Counted from the stretch's first letter, positions 8,294 through 16,981 are shown. The stretch is 64,000 bases of DNA from Rhodopseudomonas sp. (GCF_013377015.1 NZ_JACABA010000001.1:1191871-1255870), one strand, 5' to 3'. Notes: generated from the letters alone by a model not told the origin. Program-made: numbers and translations.

Positions 8294-9112
8294 TCACACC
8301 CCGTCGAGAATGATCACCGTCGGGGTCCGCGGCAACTCACCCAGCGACATCGTCAGGCTGCGCTCGGGACGAACGTCGATCGCAAATTGCTGGCCGATCC
8401 GGCGCATGAAATCGTCGAGTGGCGTCATGAAGCGGTGCATCGGCAGCACCACCGAGGCGCGCAGCCGTTTGGTGATCTCGGAAACGCCGTCCAGCGACAT
8501 CGTGTAGCCGCCGTCGATCGGCACCATCAGGATATCGAGCCGGCCGATCGCGGCGAAATGGCTGTCGTCGAGCTTGTGATGCAAATGGCCGAGATGGCCG
8601 ATGCACAGCCCCGCGACCTCGAAGATGAAGATCGAGTTGCCGTCCTTGACCAGCGCGCCGGCGCCGTCGGCGCTAATATAGGGACGAATGTCGGTGGTGA
8701 CGTTGCGGATCAGCACGTCGCCGACCCGTTCCCTGATTCGTGCCGGCTGGCCGTCCTCGCCCCAGCCGTGCAGCACATGCGGGATGCGCGGATCCGGAAC
8801 CAGCGTGTAGTGGGTGCTGTGGGCGCGGTTCATGGTGGCGACGTCGGGCAGCCGGCCAAAATTATAGTGGCCGCTGTAGTCAGTGGCGATCCGGACCCCG
8901 CCGGGCGTGTCGATCAGATAGGTCGCATGCCCCGCATAGGTGATGGTGACCTGCTCGGCCCTGGCCGCGGTACGGCGCAAGCTGATCGGCGTGGCACGCG
9001 GCGGCGCTTGCGCCATCGCCAGACACTCGCTGCCATGCGGCGCATCCTGCGCCGCCGCTGCCCCGGTCAGCACCCCCAGAACGGCAATCACCGCGGTGAG
9101 ATATCGCAGCAT
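8294..9112 (-). CDS. Exported MBL-fold (UlaG-like) metallohydrolase
   Basis: 272 aa from the ATG at 9112. A signal peptide is evident (MLRYLTAVIAVLGVLTGAAAAQ), so the product is likely periplasmic. The body carries the YAGHATYLIDTPGGVRIATD motif of UlaG-type metallo-beta-lactamase-fold proteins, then IGHLGHLHH and MVPIDGGYTMSLDG, with VVLPMHR near the end. UlaG-like proteins hydrolyse phosphorylated or cyclic substrates; the substrate here is unknown. A longer open frame upstream of the signal peptide is not family-like and was discarded. Divergent from the EamA gene. Confidence 0.82.
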   Translation of the reverse strand: MLRYLTAVIAVLGVLTGAAAAQDAPHGSECLAMAQAPPRATPISLRRTAARAEQVTITYAGHATYLIDTPGGVRIATDYSGHYNFGRLPDVATMNRAHSTHYTLVPDPRIPHVLHGWGEDGQPARIRERVGDVLIRNVTTDIRPYISADGAGALVKDGNSIFIFEVAGLCIGHLGHLHHKLDDSHFAAIGRLDILMVPIDGGYTMSLDGVSEITKRLRASVVLPMHRFMTPLDDFMRRIGQQFAIDVRPERSLTMSLGELPRTPTVIILDGV

Positions 9113-9289
9113 GGTAGCCCGTCTCCGGTTGACCAGAACCACATTGTACCGCCGAATCCCGCGCCCGTCATCGCGGCAATCCGCGCGGAGGGGCCCCGCA
9201 ATCCTGTCATGAGGCGCCCTCGGTTGACCGCGGCGGCCGCGACGGTCACGGTGCCGCGCGTTCCTCCCCTCCGGTCCATTCCCCATCCC

Positions 9290-10189
9290 ATGTTCAGCAT
9301 CGCCTCGCTCTGGATTCCGTTCACGATCGTCGCCGCACTGGGGCAGGTCGCGCGCAATGCGATGCAGCGGCAATTGACCGGGCCGCTCGGCACCTGGGGC
9401 GCCACCAACATCCGTTTCCTGTTCGGGTTTCCGTTCTCGATTGTGTTCTTCGCCGTGGTGATCTTCGCCAGCGGCGACGCCGTGCCAACGCTAGGGCTGG
9501 TGTTCTGGCCATGGCTCTTGCTCGGCGCGCTATCGCAGATTCTCGCCACCGGGCTGATGCTGGCGGCGATGAACGACCGTTCCTTCGTGGTGACGACGGC
9601 CTATCTGAAGACCGAGGCGATCCAGACCGCGATCTTCGGCTTCGTATTTCTCGGCGACCATCTCACCACGCTGAAGGTGGTGGCGATCCTGATCGCCACC
9701 GTCGGCGTCGTGGTCACCGCGCTGCGGCCGGGTGCCGAGAAGGGATTCGTCAGCCTGAAACCGACCCTGCTCGGCCTGTTCGCCGCCGCCGCCTTCGCGT
9801 TGTCGGCGGTCGGGTTTCGCGGCGCCATCATCGTGGTGCCGGGGGTGAGTTTCGTCACCGCGGCATCGTTCACCCTGGTGCTGGCGCTCGGTGTGCAGAC
9901 GCTGGTGCTGACGATCTACCTGCTGGCGCGGGCACCGCAGGTGTTGCGCGGCATCCTGCGGCTATGGAAGCCGTCGATGCTCGCCGGCTTCGTCGGCGCG
10001 TTCTCCTCGCAATTCTGGTTTCTCGCCTTCGCGCTGACCGCGGCCGCCAATGTCCGCACGCTGGCGCTGGTCGAGGTGCTGTTCGCGCAGGCGGTGTCCT
10101 ACTATTCGTTCAAGCAGCCGTTGTCGGCGCGCGAATTGTTCGGCATCCTGCTGATCGTGATCGGCGTGGCGATGCTGGTCGCGGTGTAG
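9290..10189 (+). CDS. EamA/DMT-superfamily transporter, full length
   Basis: 299 aa, mostly hydrophobic with about ten predicted membrane helices in two EamA halves, typical of drug/metabolite transporters. Start set at the ATG of MFSIASLWIPFTIVAALGQV because the first helix begins there; the much longer open frame upstream is antisense to the preceding gene. Substrate cannot be told. Its TAG stop directly abuts the stop of the convergent half-size DMT gene (TAG|CTA at 10187-10192) with no spacer. Confidence 0.88.
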   Translation: MFSIASLWIPFTIVAALGQVARNAMQRQLTGPLGTWGATNIRFLFGFPFSIVFFAVVIFASGDAVPTLGLVFWPWLLLGALSQILATGLMLAAMNDRSFVVTTAYLKTEAIQTAIFGFVFLGDHLTTLKVVAILIATVGVVVTALRPGAEKGFVSLKPTLLGLFAAAAFALSAVGFRGAIIVVPGVSFVTAASFTLVLALGVQTLVLTIYLLARAPQVLRGILRLWKPSMLAGFVGAFSSQFWFLAFALTAAANVRTLALVEVLFAQAVSYYSFKQPLSARELFGILLIVIGVAMLVAV

Positions 10190-10630
10190 CTATTTCTTCC
10201 ACACGATCAGCACCGCGCCGGCAGCGATCAGCGCGATGCCGAGCCAGCCGTTGAGCGAGGGCCGTTCGCCGAGAAACACCACGGCGAACAGCGCCACGAA
10301 CACCACGCTCAATTTGTCGATCGGCGCCACCAGCGTCGCCGGGCCGAGCTTCAGCGCGCGGAAATAGCACAGCCACGACGCCCCGGTGCCGAGCCCGGAA
10401 AGCACCAGAAACACCCAGCTCCGGGTCGAGATCGGCCCCGTCGACGCGAACTGGCCGGTCGCGAACAGCACCGCCGACAGCGCGATCAGCACAACGACGG
10501 TGCGAATGAAAGTGGCGAGATCAGAGTTGATATCGGCGACGCCGATCTTGGCGAAGATCGCGGTCAGCGCCGCGAATACCGCCGACAGCACCGCCCAGAC
10601 CTGCCAAGACCACAGCGTTTCGGCGTTCAT
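10190..10630 (-). CDS. Half-size EamA/DMT transporter
   Basis: 146 aa with about five hydrophobic helices, one EamA repeat. The end (VFLGERPSLNGWLGIALIAAGAVLIVWKK) is the usual EamA repeat close. Half-size DMT proteins work as homo- or hetero-dimers. ATG at 10630 chosen; seven codons of open frame lie before it. Stop codon is back to back with that of the convergent full-length DMT gene. The neighbour could be a paralogue, but no direct functional link is shown. Confidence 0.85.
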   Translation of the reverse strand: MNAETLWSWQVWAVLSAVFAALTAIFAKIGVADINSDLATFIRTVVVLIALSAVLFATGQFASTGPISTRSWVFLVLSGLGTGASWLCYFRALKLGPATLVAPIDKLSVVFVALFAVVFLGERPSLNGWLGIALIAAGAVLIVWKK

Positions 10631-10658
10631 CGCTGAATGACCTTGCGACAACCACTGA

Positions 10659-10765
10659 CCTCATCCTGAGGAGCCGCGCCTCTTGGCGCGGCGTCTCGAA
10701 GGATGATGCGTCCTGGCCTCATGGTTCGAGACGCCCGCGAAGACGCGGGCTCCTCACCATGAGGG
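10659..10765. repeat. Intergenic compound palindrome (REP-like element)
   Basis: About 107 bp. The outer arms CCTCATCCTGAGGAG and CTCCTCACCATGAGG are inverted copies. Inside are two hairpins, GCCGCGCC...GGCGCGGC (10672-10691) and GCCCGCG-AAGA-CGCGGGC (10733-10750), plus an inverted CGTCTCGAA/TTCGAGACG pair. Such modular palindromes are common between genes in Rhodopseudomonas and Bradyrhizobium chromosomes. It lies between the half-size DMT gene and the DUF1178 gene and is probably transcribed as a structured RNA. Confidence 0.8.
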
Positions 10766-10792
10766 ACAACATCCGCGTCCGAAGCGGACGAA

Positions 10793-11263
10793 TCAATTCC
10801 GGTCTTCCGGCAGCACCGGCAGCGGCGCGACTTCGACGCCTTCGTCGATCAGCGCGCGAGCCTCGGCCGGCGAGGCTTCGCCGTAGATCGGCCGGTGCTC
10901 GATGTCGCCGTAATGCATCTTGCGAGCCTCAGCGGGAAACTTCTCGCCGACATTGTCGGCGTTCTTGACGATGTGGTCGCGCAGCTCTTTCAGCTTGCTC
11001 CGCAGCTCGCGCTCCTGCGCCAGCATCAGCGGCATCGCCGACGGCGAGTCGGTGGCCTCGGCAGGGGCCGCGGGCGGAGTCGACGCATCGTGGCCCTTCT
11101 TGCGCGCAATCTGCGGCGCCATGATCGCCTTGTCGACCTTGACCGAGCCGCACACCGGGCAGCTCACCAGCTTGCGCCGCGCCTGCGAATCATAGGCCGA
11201 CGAGCTCTGGAACCAGCTCTCGAAGCCATGACCGCGGTCGCAGCGCAAATTGTATCGGATCAT
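10793..11263 (-). CDS. DUF1178 family protein with N-terminal zinc-ribbon-like cysteines
   Basis: 156 aa. It begins MIRYNLRCDRGHGFESWFQSS and has a CPVCGS pair further on (about residue 35), the zinc-ribbon pattern of DUF1178; the C-terminus is rich in Ala, Pro and acidic residues and contains HYGDIEHRPIYGEAS, a conserved DUF1178 stretch. Function unknown. Its ATG overlaps the stop of the upstream nitrilase gene (ATGA, 11260-11263), so it is translationally coupled to it. This linkage of DUF1178 with a Nit2-type amidase and glutaredoxin recurs in alphaproteobacteria, as I remember it. Confidence 0.88.
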   Translation of the reverse strand: MIRYNLRCDRGHGFESWFQSSSAYDSQARRKLVSCPVCGSVKVDKAIMAPQIARKKGHDASTPPAAPAEATDSPSAMPLMLAQERELRSKLKELRDHIVKNADNVGEKFPAEARKMHYGDIEHRPIYGEASPAEARALIDEGVEVAPLPVLPEDRN

Positions 11264-12138
11264 ACCGTGCCCCGTACCAGGTGCAGATGTTCCGGGCCGT
11301 TCTTCGGATCGGCGATGCCGAACCGCCGTCCGTGCTGCAGCGACGGGATTTTGCCCCGGACCTTGGCGACCTGCGCCGGATCGATCTTGGCGAGGATGAA
11401 GCCGGGCTCGATGCCGGCCTCGGCTAGAACCACGCCCCACGGATCGATGATCAGCGAGTGGCCGAAGGTCTCACGCTTGTTCTCATGCATGCCGCCTTGT
11501 GCCGCCGCGAACACGAAGCAGCCGGTTTCGATGGCGCGGGCGCGCAGCAGGATGTGCCAATGCGCCTCGCCGGTCGTCTTGGTGAAGGCGGCCGGCGCGG
11601 TGAGGAACGAGGCCCCGGCTTCGGCCAGCGCGCGGTACAGCGCCGGAAACCGCATGTCGTAGCAGATCGTCAGACCAATCCGGCCCCACGGCAGGTCGGA
11701 AATCACCGCGGTCTCGCCGGGCTGGTAATTGGCGGATTCACGGTAGCTCTCGCCATTGTCCAGATCGATATCGAACATATGGATCTTGTCGTAGCTGGCG
11801 AGGATCTGGCCCTCCGGGTCGATCAGGAACGAGCGGTTCACCGCGCGGTCCGGCGTCGCCCGCAGCGCCAGCGAGCCGATGTGAAGGTGGATCTTCAGCT
11901 CGCGCGCCAGCGCCCGATAGGCTTTCAGAGACAGGTCGTCGGCCTCATCGGCGAGCTGCTCGAACAGCCCCTTGCGATTCTCCTGCATCATGTTGCTCAC
12001 CTCGGGCGTGAGCACGTAGTCGGCACCGGCCGCAGCGGCGTCGCGGATCAGCCTGGACGCCTGTTCGAGATTTGGCTCAGGCTTCAGTCCGCTGCGCAGC
12101 TGCACCATCGCCGCGGTGAAAGTCTGGTCATCGCTCAT
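11260..12138 (-). CDS. Carbon-nitrogen hydrolase (Nit2/omega-amidase-like)
   Basis: 292 aa nitrilase-fold protein. The catalytic triad is visible: Glu in LTPEVSNMM (about 44), Lys in YDKIHMFDID (about 118) and Cys in LTICYDMRFP (about 159). The IDLDNGESYRESANY and GEAHWHILLRARAIETGCFV stretches match the Nit1/Nit2 branch, which hydrolyses alpha-ketoglutaramate or deaminated glutathione. Overlaps its neighbours by 4 bp on both sides, behind grxC and ahead of the DUF1178 gene, so one mRNA is expected. Pairing with glutaredoxin favours a deaminated-glutathione repair role, which is inference. Confidence 0.9.
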   Translation of the reverse strand: MSDDQTFTAAMVQLRSGLKPEPNLEQASRLIRDAAAAGADYVLTPEVSNMMQENRKGLFEQLADEADDLSLKAYRALARELKIHLHIGSLALRATPDRAVNRSFLIDPEGQILASYDKIHMFDIDLDNGESYRESANYQPGETAVISDLPWGRIGLTICYDMRFPALYRALAEAGASFLTAPAAFTKTTGEAHWHILLRARAIETGCFVFAAAQGGMHENKRETFGHSLIIDPWGVVLAEAGIEPGFILAKIDPAQVAKVRGKIPSLQHGRRFGIADPKNGPEHLHLVRGTV

Positions 12139-12410
12139 GAGGAGGCCTTTTCACCCGCGAGCAGGGCGTCAAGCTTGCCCTCGCGGTCCAGTGCGTAGAG
12201 TTCGTCGCAGCCGCCGACATGGTACGCGCCGATGAAGATCTGCGGATAAGTCGCGCCCGGCCCGACCCGCTCCGCCATCCGGTCCCGAAACGTCGGATCG
12301 ACCGCGACATTGAATTCAGTGAACGCCGCGTTCTTGCGGGCCAGCAGCGACTTTGCGGCGCCGCAATAGCCGCAGCCGGGGCGCGTGAAGATCTCGATCG
12401 CAGCGGGCAT
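12135..12410 (-). CDS. grxC: Glutaredoxin 3
   Basis: 91 aa, single thioredoxin-fold domain. The redox motif C-G-Y-C is at residues 13-16 after IEIFTRPG, and the TYPQIFIGAYHVGGCDELYALD segment holds the cis-proline and glutathione-binding GG-C-D. Reduces disulfides and glutathionylated proteins at the expense of glutathione. Its stop overlaps the nitrilase ATG by 4 bp (12135-12138); comF lies 58 bp upstream in the same direction. Confidence 0.95.
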   Translation of the reverse strand: MPAAIEIFTRPGCGYCGAAKSLLARKNAAFTEFNVAVDPTFRDRMAERVGPGATYPQIFIGAYHVGGCDELYALDREGKLDALLAGEKASS

Positions 12411-12468
12411 CTCGCGGCCTCTGGTGAGAAGGATCGGGTGAGCAGGATCGGCTCAAGGAATGAACGGA

Positions 12469-13278
12469 TTATATGGGAGATCGCAAGCTGTCCACAACCC
12501 GGGCGAAAACCAGCACATCGACCGAGGCGGCCTTGGCCCTCAATAGCGCCCGCGCGCAGGCATCCACCGTGGCCCCCGAGGTCAATACGTCGTCGACCAG
12601 CACGATCCGGCGGCCCTGGACTTGGGCCTTGTTATCGGGCGGAACCTGGAACGCGCCCTGCACATTGGCGGCGCGCTCGGCGCGCGACAGCCCGATCTGA
12701 TGCGCGGTCGGCCGGATCCGCTTCAGCGCATTGGTCGCCACCGCGACGCCGCTGTGCTTGCCGATCGCCCGCGCCAGCGCGCCGGACTGGTTGTAGCGCC
12801 GTGAAAAGCCGCGCCGCCAATGCAGCGGCACCGGCACCAGCAGATCGGCGTCGTCGAGCAGCACCTGTCCGGCACGCGCCATCCAACGCCCCATCGTCGG
12901 CGCCAGATCGATACGGTCCTGGAACTTCAGCGCATGCACCAGCGTCCGCGCCACGTCGTCATAGCGCACCGCGGCGCGGGCGCGCTGATAGGCCGGCGGA
13001 TCGGCGATCGCCTGCATCGACAGGATGCCGGGTCCCGGATCGTAGACAAAGGGAATGCCGAGTCGTTCGCAGTAAGGCGGTGCGATGAACGACAGCTTCG
13101 ACCAGCACGCGGCGCAGCCCCCCTCGCCGTCGACCGGCTCGCGGCAGGCCACGCATAGCGTCGGCAGCGCAATATCGAGCGCAATGCGAGCGGTATACGC
13201 CAGCGCGCCGCGACACCGCTGCAGCGCGCCGCGCAAGCTGCCGGAGAAAGAATGCGAGGATGAGGCTTCGACATCCAT
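12469..13278 (-). CDS. ComF family phosphoribosyltransferase-like protein
   Basis: 269 aa. N-terminal zinc-finger-like cysteines (LCVACREPV...GGCAACW, about 42-60) are followed by a type I phosphoribosyltransferase domain ending in the PRPP loop IVLVDDVLTSGATVDACARA (about 228-248). This layout is ComF/GntX. Family members are linked to DNA uptake or to carbohydrate use; the exact reaction is unknown. First gene of the comF-grxC-nitrilase-DUF1178 run and divergent from the methyltransferase gene. Confidence 0.92.
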   Translation of the reverse strand: MDVEASSSHSFSGSLRGALQRCRGALAYTARIALDIALPTLCVACREPVDGEGGCAACWSKLSFIAPPYCERLGIPFVYDPGPGILSMQAIADPPAYQRARAAVRYDDVARTLVHALKFQDRIDLAPTMGRWMARAGQVLLDDADLLVPVPLHWRRGFSRRYNQSGALARAIGKHSGVAVATNALKRIRPTAHQIGLSRAERAANVQGAFQVPPDNKAQVQGRRIVLVDDVLTSGATVDACARALLRAKAASVDVLVFARVVDSLRSPI

Positions 13279-13388
13279 GGTGAAAGGCTATCGCCGACTT
13301 TGCCACCGCTCAAGCGGCAAAGCTCCGCCTGCCCCGAATGCTGCATCGGCAGATTGCCTCCACCCCGCCATTCGGCGTACCAGATCGC

Positions 13389-14480
13389 ATGGCCCAGAAC
13401 GTCAGCACCGCGCCAAGACTTTTCGACCGAGCGCTGCTGCGCGCGCGGCAGGTGCGTGCGGGGAAGCAGGGTGCAGCGACCTTCCTGCTCGATCGCGTCA
13501 CCGAGGAGATGCAGGACCGGCTTCACGCCGTCCTGCGCACTTTCACCAATGTCGCCGACATCTGGACGCCGGGCGCGGCGCTGCCGCCGAATCGCTACCC
13601 GTCGATCAGCCATATCGGCCTTGAAGCATCAGGCGACGAGGCGTTGCCGTTGCAGCCGGAATCGCTCGACCTTGTCGTCTCAGCGCTGGCGCTGCAATTC
13701 GTCAACGACCTGCCCGGCGTGCTGGCGCAGATCCGCCGCGCGTTGCGGCCGGACGGGCTGCTGCTGGCGGCGATGACCGGCGGCGATACGCTCACGGAGT
13801 TGCGCCAGGCGTTCGCGCAGGCCGAAGCCGAACTCGAGGGCGGCGTGTCGCCGCATGTCGCGCCGACCGCCGATCTGCGCGACCTCGGCGCGCTGTTGCA
13901 ACGCGCCGGCTTCGCGCTGCCGGTCACCGATGTCGACCGCGTCGTGGTGCGCTACGATGACGCCTTCGCGCTGATGCAGGATCTGCGGCGGATGGGCGCC
14001 AGCAACGTGCTGGTCGAGCGCCGGCGCACGCCTGCGCGCCGCGCCACGCTGTTGCGGATGGCGCAAATCTATGCCGAGCGCTTCGCCGACCCCGACGGCC
14101 GCATCCGCGCCACTTTCGAGGTGATCTGGCTGTCCGGCTGGGCGCCGCACGAGAGCCAGCAACAGCCACTGAAGCCCGGCTCGGCGACTGCAAGTCTCGC
14201 GGATGCGGTAAAGCGGCGCCCACCTTCCCCTGAAAGGGAGGGTGAAGTACGCCGCCTCAGAGTAACAAATCGATCAGATGTGGGATCAGCGGCAGATCCG
14301 CCGGCGGCATCGGGTAGTCGCGTAGCTTGTTGGCGCGGACCCAGGCGAGTTGCTGGCCTTCGCGCGCGATCGCCTGGCCTTCCCAGCGCCGGCAGATATA
14401 CAGCGGCATCAACAGGTGAAAATCCTCATAGGCGTGGCTGGCGAAGGTCAGCGGCGCGAGGCACGCCTCCTTCACTGTGA
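13389..14480 (+). CDS. BioC/NDUFAF5-like methyltransferase with aberrant C-terminal extension
   Basis: 363 aa as read. From the ATG at 13389 (MAQNVSTAPRLFDRALL, a common start in this family) the first about 275 residues form a methyltransferase-11 type protein, closing with the family-typical WLSGWAPHESQQQPLKPGSA. Homologues usually end about there. Here no stop follows: the frame passes through a small palindrome at 14221-14244 and continues for about 90 Arg/Ser/Pro-rich codons that are antisense to mutT. The family includes the hydroxylase-like complex I assembly factor NDUFAF5 and BioC, but the SAM motif is weak. The extension is probably an accident of stop loss. Confidence 0.8.
   Translation: MAQNVSTAPRLFDRALLRARQVRAGKQGAATFLLDRVTEEMQDRLHAVLRTFTNVADIWTPGAALPPNRYPSISHIGLEASGDEALPLQPESLDLVVSALALQFVNDLPGVLAQIRRALRPDGLLLAAMTGGDTLTELRQAFAQAEAELEGGVSPHVAPTADLRDLGALLQRAGFALPVTDVDRVVVRYDDAFALMQDLRRMGASNVLVERRRTPARRATLLRMAQIYAERFADPDGRIRATFEVIWLSGWAPHESQQQPLKPGSATASLADAVKRRPPSPEREGEVRRLRVTNRSDVGSAADPPAASGSRVACWRGPRRVAGLRARSPGLPSAGRYTAASTGENPHRRGWRRSAARGTPPSL
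14221..14244. repeat. Short palindrome at the expected 3' end of the methyltransferase gene
   Basis: CACCTTCCC-CTGAAA-GGGAGGGTG forms a 9-bp stem with one mismatch. It sits where homologues of the methyltransferase normally terminate and resembles the short palindromes scattered between genes in this lineage. Its presence coincides with loss of the stop codon. Confidence 0.6.
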
Positions 14481-14658
14481 TGCCGAGTTCCTCGTGCAAT
14501 TCGCGGATCAAGGCCGCTTCCGGCCGCTCGCCGGGGTCGAGCTTGCCGCCGGGAAACTCCCACAAGCCGGCCAATTGCTTGCCTTCCGGCCGCTGCGCGA
14601 TCAGCACCCGATCGTCGGCGTCGATCAGCGCCACCGCGACGACGAGCAGGAGTTTCAT
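14257..14658 (-). CDS. mutT: 8-oxo-dGTP diphosphatase (Nudix hydrolase)
   Basis: 133 aa. The Nudix box reads GGKLDPGERPEAALIRELHEELGI-like (about 38-60), matching GX5EX7REUXEEXGU, and the N-terminus KLLLVVAVALIDADDRVLIAQRPEGKQLAGLWEFPGG is that of MutT. It removes oxidised dGTP from the nucleotide pool and prevents AT-to-CG mutation. Normal length. Its 3' 220 bp are overlapped on the opposite strand by the run-on extension of the methyltransferase frame. Follows argJ in the same direction after a palindromic repeat. Confidence 0.93.
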   Translation of the reverse strand: MKLLLVVAVALIDADDRVLIAQRPEGKQLAGLWEFPGGKLDPGERPEAALIRELHEELGITVKEACLAPLTFASHAYEDFHLLMPLYICRRWEGQAIAREGQQLAWVRANKLRDYPMPPADLPLIPHLIDLLL

Positions 14659-14701
14659 GACGCTTGCCCGAAGCGACGCACCGCCGTCGCACCAATCTCG
14701 G

Positions 14702-14803
14702 CGTCATGCCCCGCGAAAGCGGGGCACCCAGTATTGCAGAGCGCCAACGATCCTCTACGAACGACACGGCGTACTGGATCGCCCGCTTTCGCGGGCGATG
14801 ACG
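14702..14803. repeat. Intergenic long inverted repeat
   Basis: About 100 bp. The arms CGTCATGCCCCGCGAAAGCG (14702-14721) and CGCTTTCGCGGGCGATGACG (14784-14803) pair almost completely, and each arm is itself nearly a hairpin (CCCGCGAAAGCGGG). Inner CCAGTA/TACTGG halves add pairing. This is the familiar cgtcatgcccgcgaaagcggg repeat of Bradyrhizobiaceae. It occupies nearly all of the mutT/argJ gap. Confidence 0.85.
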
Positions 14804-14830
14804 GCAATGGGTGTGGCGAGGTCGAAGGCA

Positions 14831-16072
14831 TTACGACCGGTAGTCGCCGTTGATGGCGATGTATTCCTTTGTGAGGTCGCAGGTCAGCACCCGGTCGCGG
14901 CCCTTGCCGAGGCCGAGCGCGACCTTGATCTGGATTTCCGGATGCTTCATCGCCGCCGAGACTTCGGCCTCGTTGTAGGACGGATCGCGGGCGCCGGATT
15001 TGGCGACGCGGATGCCGTTGAACGAGATCGACAATTTATCGCGGTCCGCGGGCTCGCCGGCCTTGCCGACCGCCATCACCACGCGGCCCCAATTGGCGTC
15101 CTCGCCGGCGATCGCGGTCTTCACCAGCGGCGAATTGGCGATCGACATCGCGATCCTGCGCGCACTCGCCTTCGAGGTCGCGCCCTCGACGATGATCTCG
15201 ACAAGTTTTCGCGCGCCTTCGCCGTCACGCGCCACCTGCTCGGAGAGGTTCGCCAGCACGGCGTTGAACGCTTTCACGAACGGCTTCAGCCGCGGATCGG
15301 CGGCGCGGGAAATCCTCGGCGCGCCTTGCGCTGCCGCCGCTCCGGTCGCGAACGCCAGCAGCGTGTCCGAGGTCGAGGTGTCGCCGTCGATGGTAACGGC
15401 GTTGAAGGTGTCGGTGACGCCGGCCTTCAGCAGCGCCTGCAGCGCCGCCGCCGAGATCGGCGCGTCAGTGAACACGAAGGCCAGCATGGTCGCCATGTCC
15501 GGCGCGATCATGCCGGCGCCCTTGGCCATGCCGCTGATGGTGACCTTGGCCTTGCCGAGTTTCACCGTGGCGGTGGCGACCTTGGGGAAGGTGTCGGTGG
15601 TCATGATCGCCTTTGCGGCGTCCATCCAGCCGTCCGGCGCGGCACTTTCCGACAGCTTGCCGAGCACGCCGTCGAACTTGGTCGCATCGAGCGGCTCGCC
15701 GATCACCCCCGTGGAGGCGAGGAAAATCTCGTCCGGCTTGCAGCCTACGGCCTTCGCGGCGATGTCGCCGGTGAGCTTGGTGGAGGCCTTGCCGGTCTTG
15801 CCGGTGAAGGCGTTGGCGTTGCCGGAATTTACCACTAGCGCCCGGGCGGTGCCGCCCCTGAGCTTCGCGCGGCACCATTCGACCGGCGCCGACGGACATT
15901 TCGACTTGGTGAACACGCCTGCGACCGTCGTGCCCTTGTCCAGCGCGACCAGCAGCACATCGGTGCGGCCCTTGTAGCGAATGCCGGCGGCGGCGGTGGC
16001 GAGCCTGACGCCGGCGATCGCCGGCATCTGCGGAACATTGGCGGGCGCGAGCGGAGAGACGGCGGTGGACAT
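14831..16072 (-). CDS. argJ: Glutamate N-acetyltransferase / amino-acid N-acetyltransferase
   Basis: 413 aa; makes N-acetylglutamate and recycles the acetyl group from N-acetylornithine in arginine synthesis. The self-cleavage site is recognisable in [18 protein letters not shown], where the Thr of STGVIG becomes the nucleophile of the beta chain. Other family stretches are [15 protein letters not shown] and [13 protein letters not shown] at 16072 gives the usual length; upstream open frame is not family-like. An OsmC gene follows on the same strand upstream by about 100 bp. Confidence 0.96.
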   Translation of the reverse strand: MSTAVSPLAPANVPQMPAIAGVRLATAAAGIRYKGRTDVLLVALDKGTTVAGVFTKSKCPSAPVEWCRAKLRGGTARALVVNSGNANAFTGKTGKASTKLTGDIAAKAVGCKPDEIFLASTGVIGEPLDATKFDGVLGKLSESAAPDGWMDAAKAIMTTDTFPKVATATVKLGKAKVTISGMAKGAGMIAPDMATMLAFVFTDAPISAAALQALLKAGVTDTFNAVTIDGDTSTSDTLLAFATGAAAAQGAPRISRAADPRLKPFVKAFNAVLANLSEQVARDGEGARKLVEIIVEGATSKASARRIAMSIANSPLVKTAIAGEDANWGRVVMAVGKAGEPADRDKLSISFNGIRVAKSGARDPSYNEAEVSAAMKHPEIQIKVALGLGKGRDRVLTCDLTKEYIAINGDYRS

Positions 16073-16176
16073 GGGCGGCCTTCGGATTTCCAGCTCTCGC
16101 CGCGGGCGAGAGAACCAGCACCCTCTCCCACACCGCGCGGAGGAAGAAAAGTGGAGAAATGCCCGCTGTCGCTGGC

Positions 16177-16686
16177 CTACACCCGGTGCATCGACACCGA
16201 GACCTTGGGGCCGTTCTTGATGGTCTGATACACCACGCAATAGCGTTCGGTGAGCTTCAGCAGCAGATCGAGCTTGTCTTGCGGCGCGTCGGTGCCGACG
16301 TCGAAACGCAGCCGGATCTCCGAAAAGCCGACCGGCGCCTCCTTGTCGACGCCGAGCGTGCCGCGAAAATCCAGATCGCCCTCGACGGTGACATGGCCAA
16401 CGCTCAGCGGCAGTTCGATCGCGGTGGAGACTGATTTCAGCGTCACGCCGGCGCAGGCCACCAACGCCTCCAGCAGCATGTCGCCGGAACACAGTTCGAG
16501 CCCGGAACCACCGGTCGCCGGATGCAACCCCGCCATCGCCAAGGCACGGCCGGTCTCGAGCTTGCAGGCAATGCCCTCAGCGTCGATCGAGCCTTTGGCC
16601 TTCAGAGTGATGAAGGCAGCCTTTGGATCCGACTTGAAGCGTTCCTTGATCGGGGCTTGGGTGGCGCGTAGCGTGGCGGCGTCCAT
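16177..16686 (-). CDS. OsmC family peroxidase-like protein
   Basis: 169 aa. The OsmC pattern is visible: [32 protein letters not shown] contains the two conserved cysteines about 15 residues apart (C of ELCSGD and C of VACAGV), the reactive thiols of Ohr/OsmC proteins, and the C-terminal [20 protein letters not shown] is typical. Acts on organic hydroperoxides or related small molecules. A strong AGGGAGAG ribosome site precedes the ATG at 16686. Lies between argJ and the glnD promoter region. Confidence 0.88.
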   Translation of the reverse strand: MDAATLRATQAPIKERFKSDPKAAFITLKAKGSIDAEGIACKLETGRALAMAGLHPATGGSGLELCSGDMLLEALVACAGVTLKSVSTAIELPLSVGHVTVEGDLDFRGTLGVDKEAPVGFSEIRLRFDVGTDAPQDKLDLLLKLTERYCVVYQTIKNGPKVSVSMHRV

Positions 16687-16981
16687 GGTGCTCTCCCTGA
16701 TTTGGTTGAAGGTATTAAGGCACGGGATGGGCCGATGTTGCCAACAAATCGTCTGGCCGATTTCTGCGTCTTGGCCGAGCCGCCTCAGCCGACGCCCCGA
16801 AAAAACTAAAACAACCATCTTTTTCAAATGGTTACGCAACTCCACCGGGGCGAGCAAAGCCGCCGCCAAAGTCCGCTCGCAACAAGATGATTTCGCCATA
16901 ACGCTAAAATGCGGCATCGACCGGCCGTTGCCCAACAATGGCCCGTGACAGCGCGGGCGCCGTCCGATATCCGGATAGTTG
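16687..16981. other. 295-bp divergent region between OsmC gene and glnD
   Basis: Contains the promoters of both neighbours. It includes a short AT-rich stretch (about 16798-16835) against a GC-rich background. I see no further gene or strong hairpin. Confidence 0.4.
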
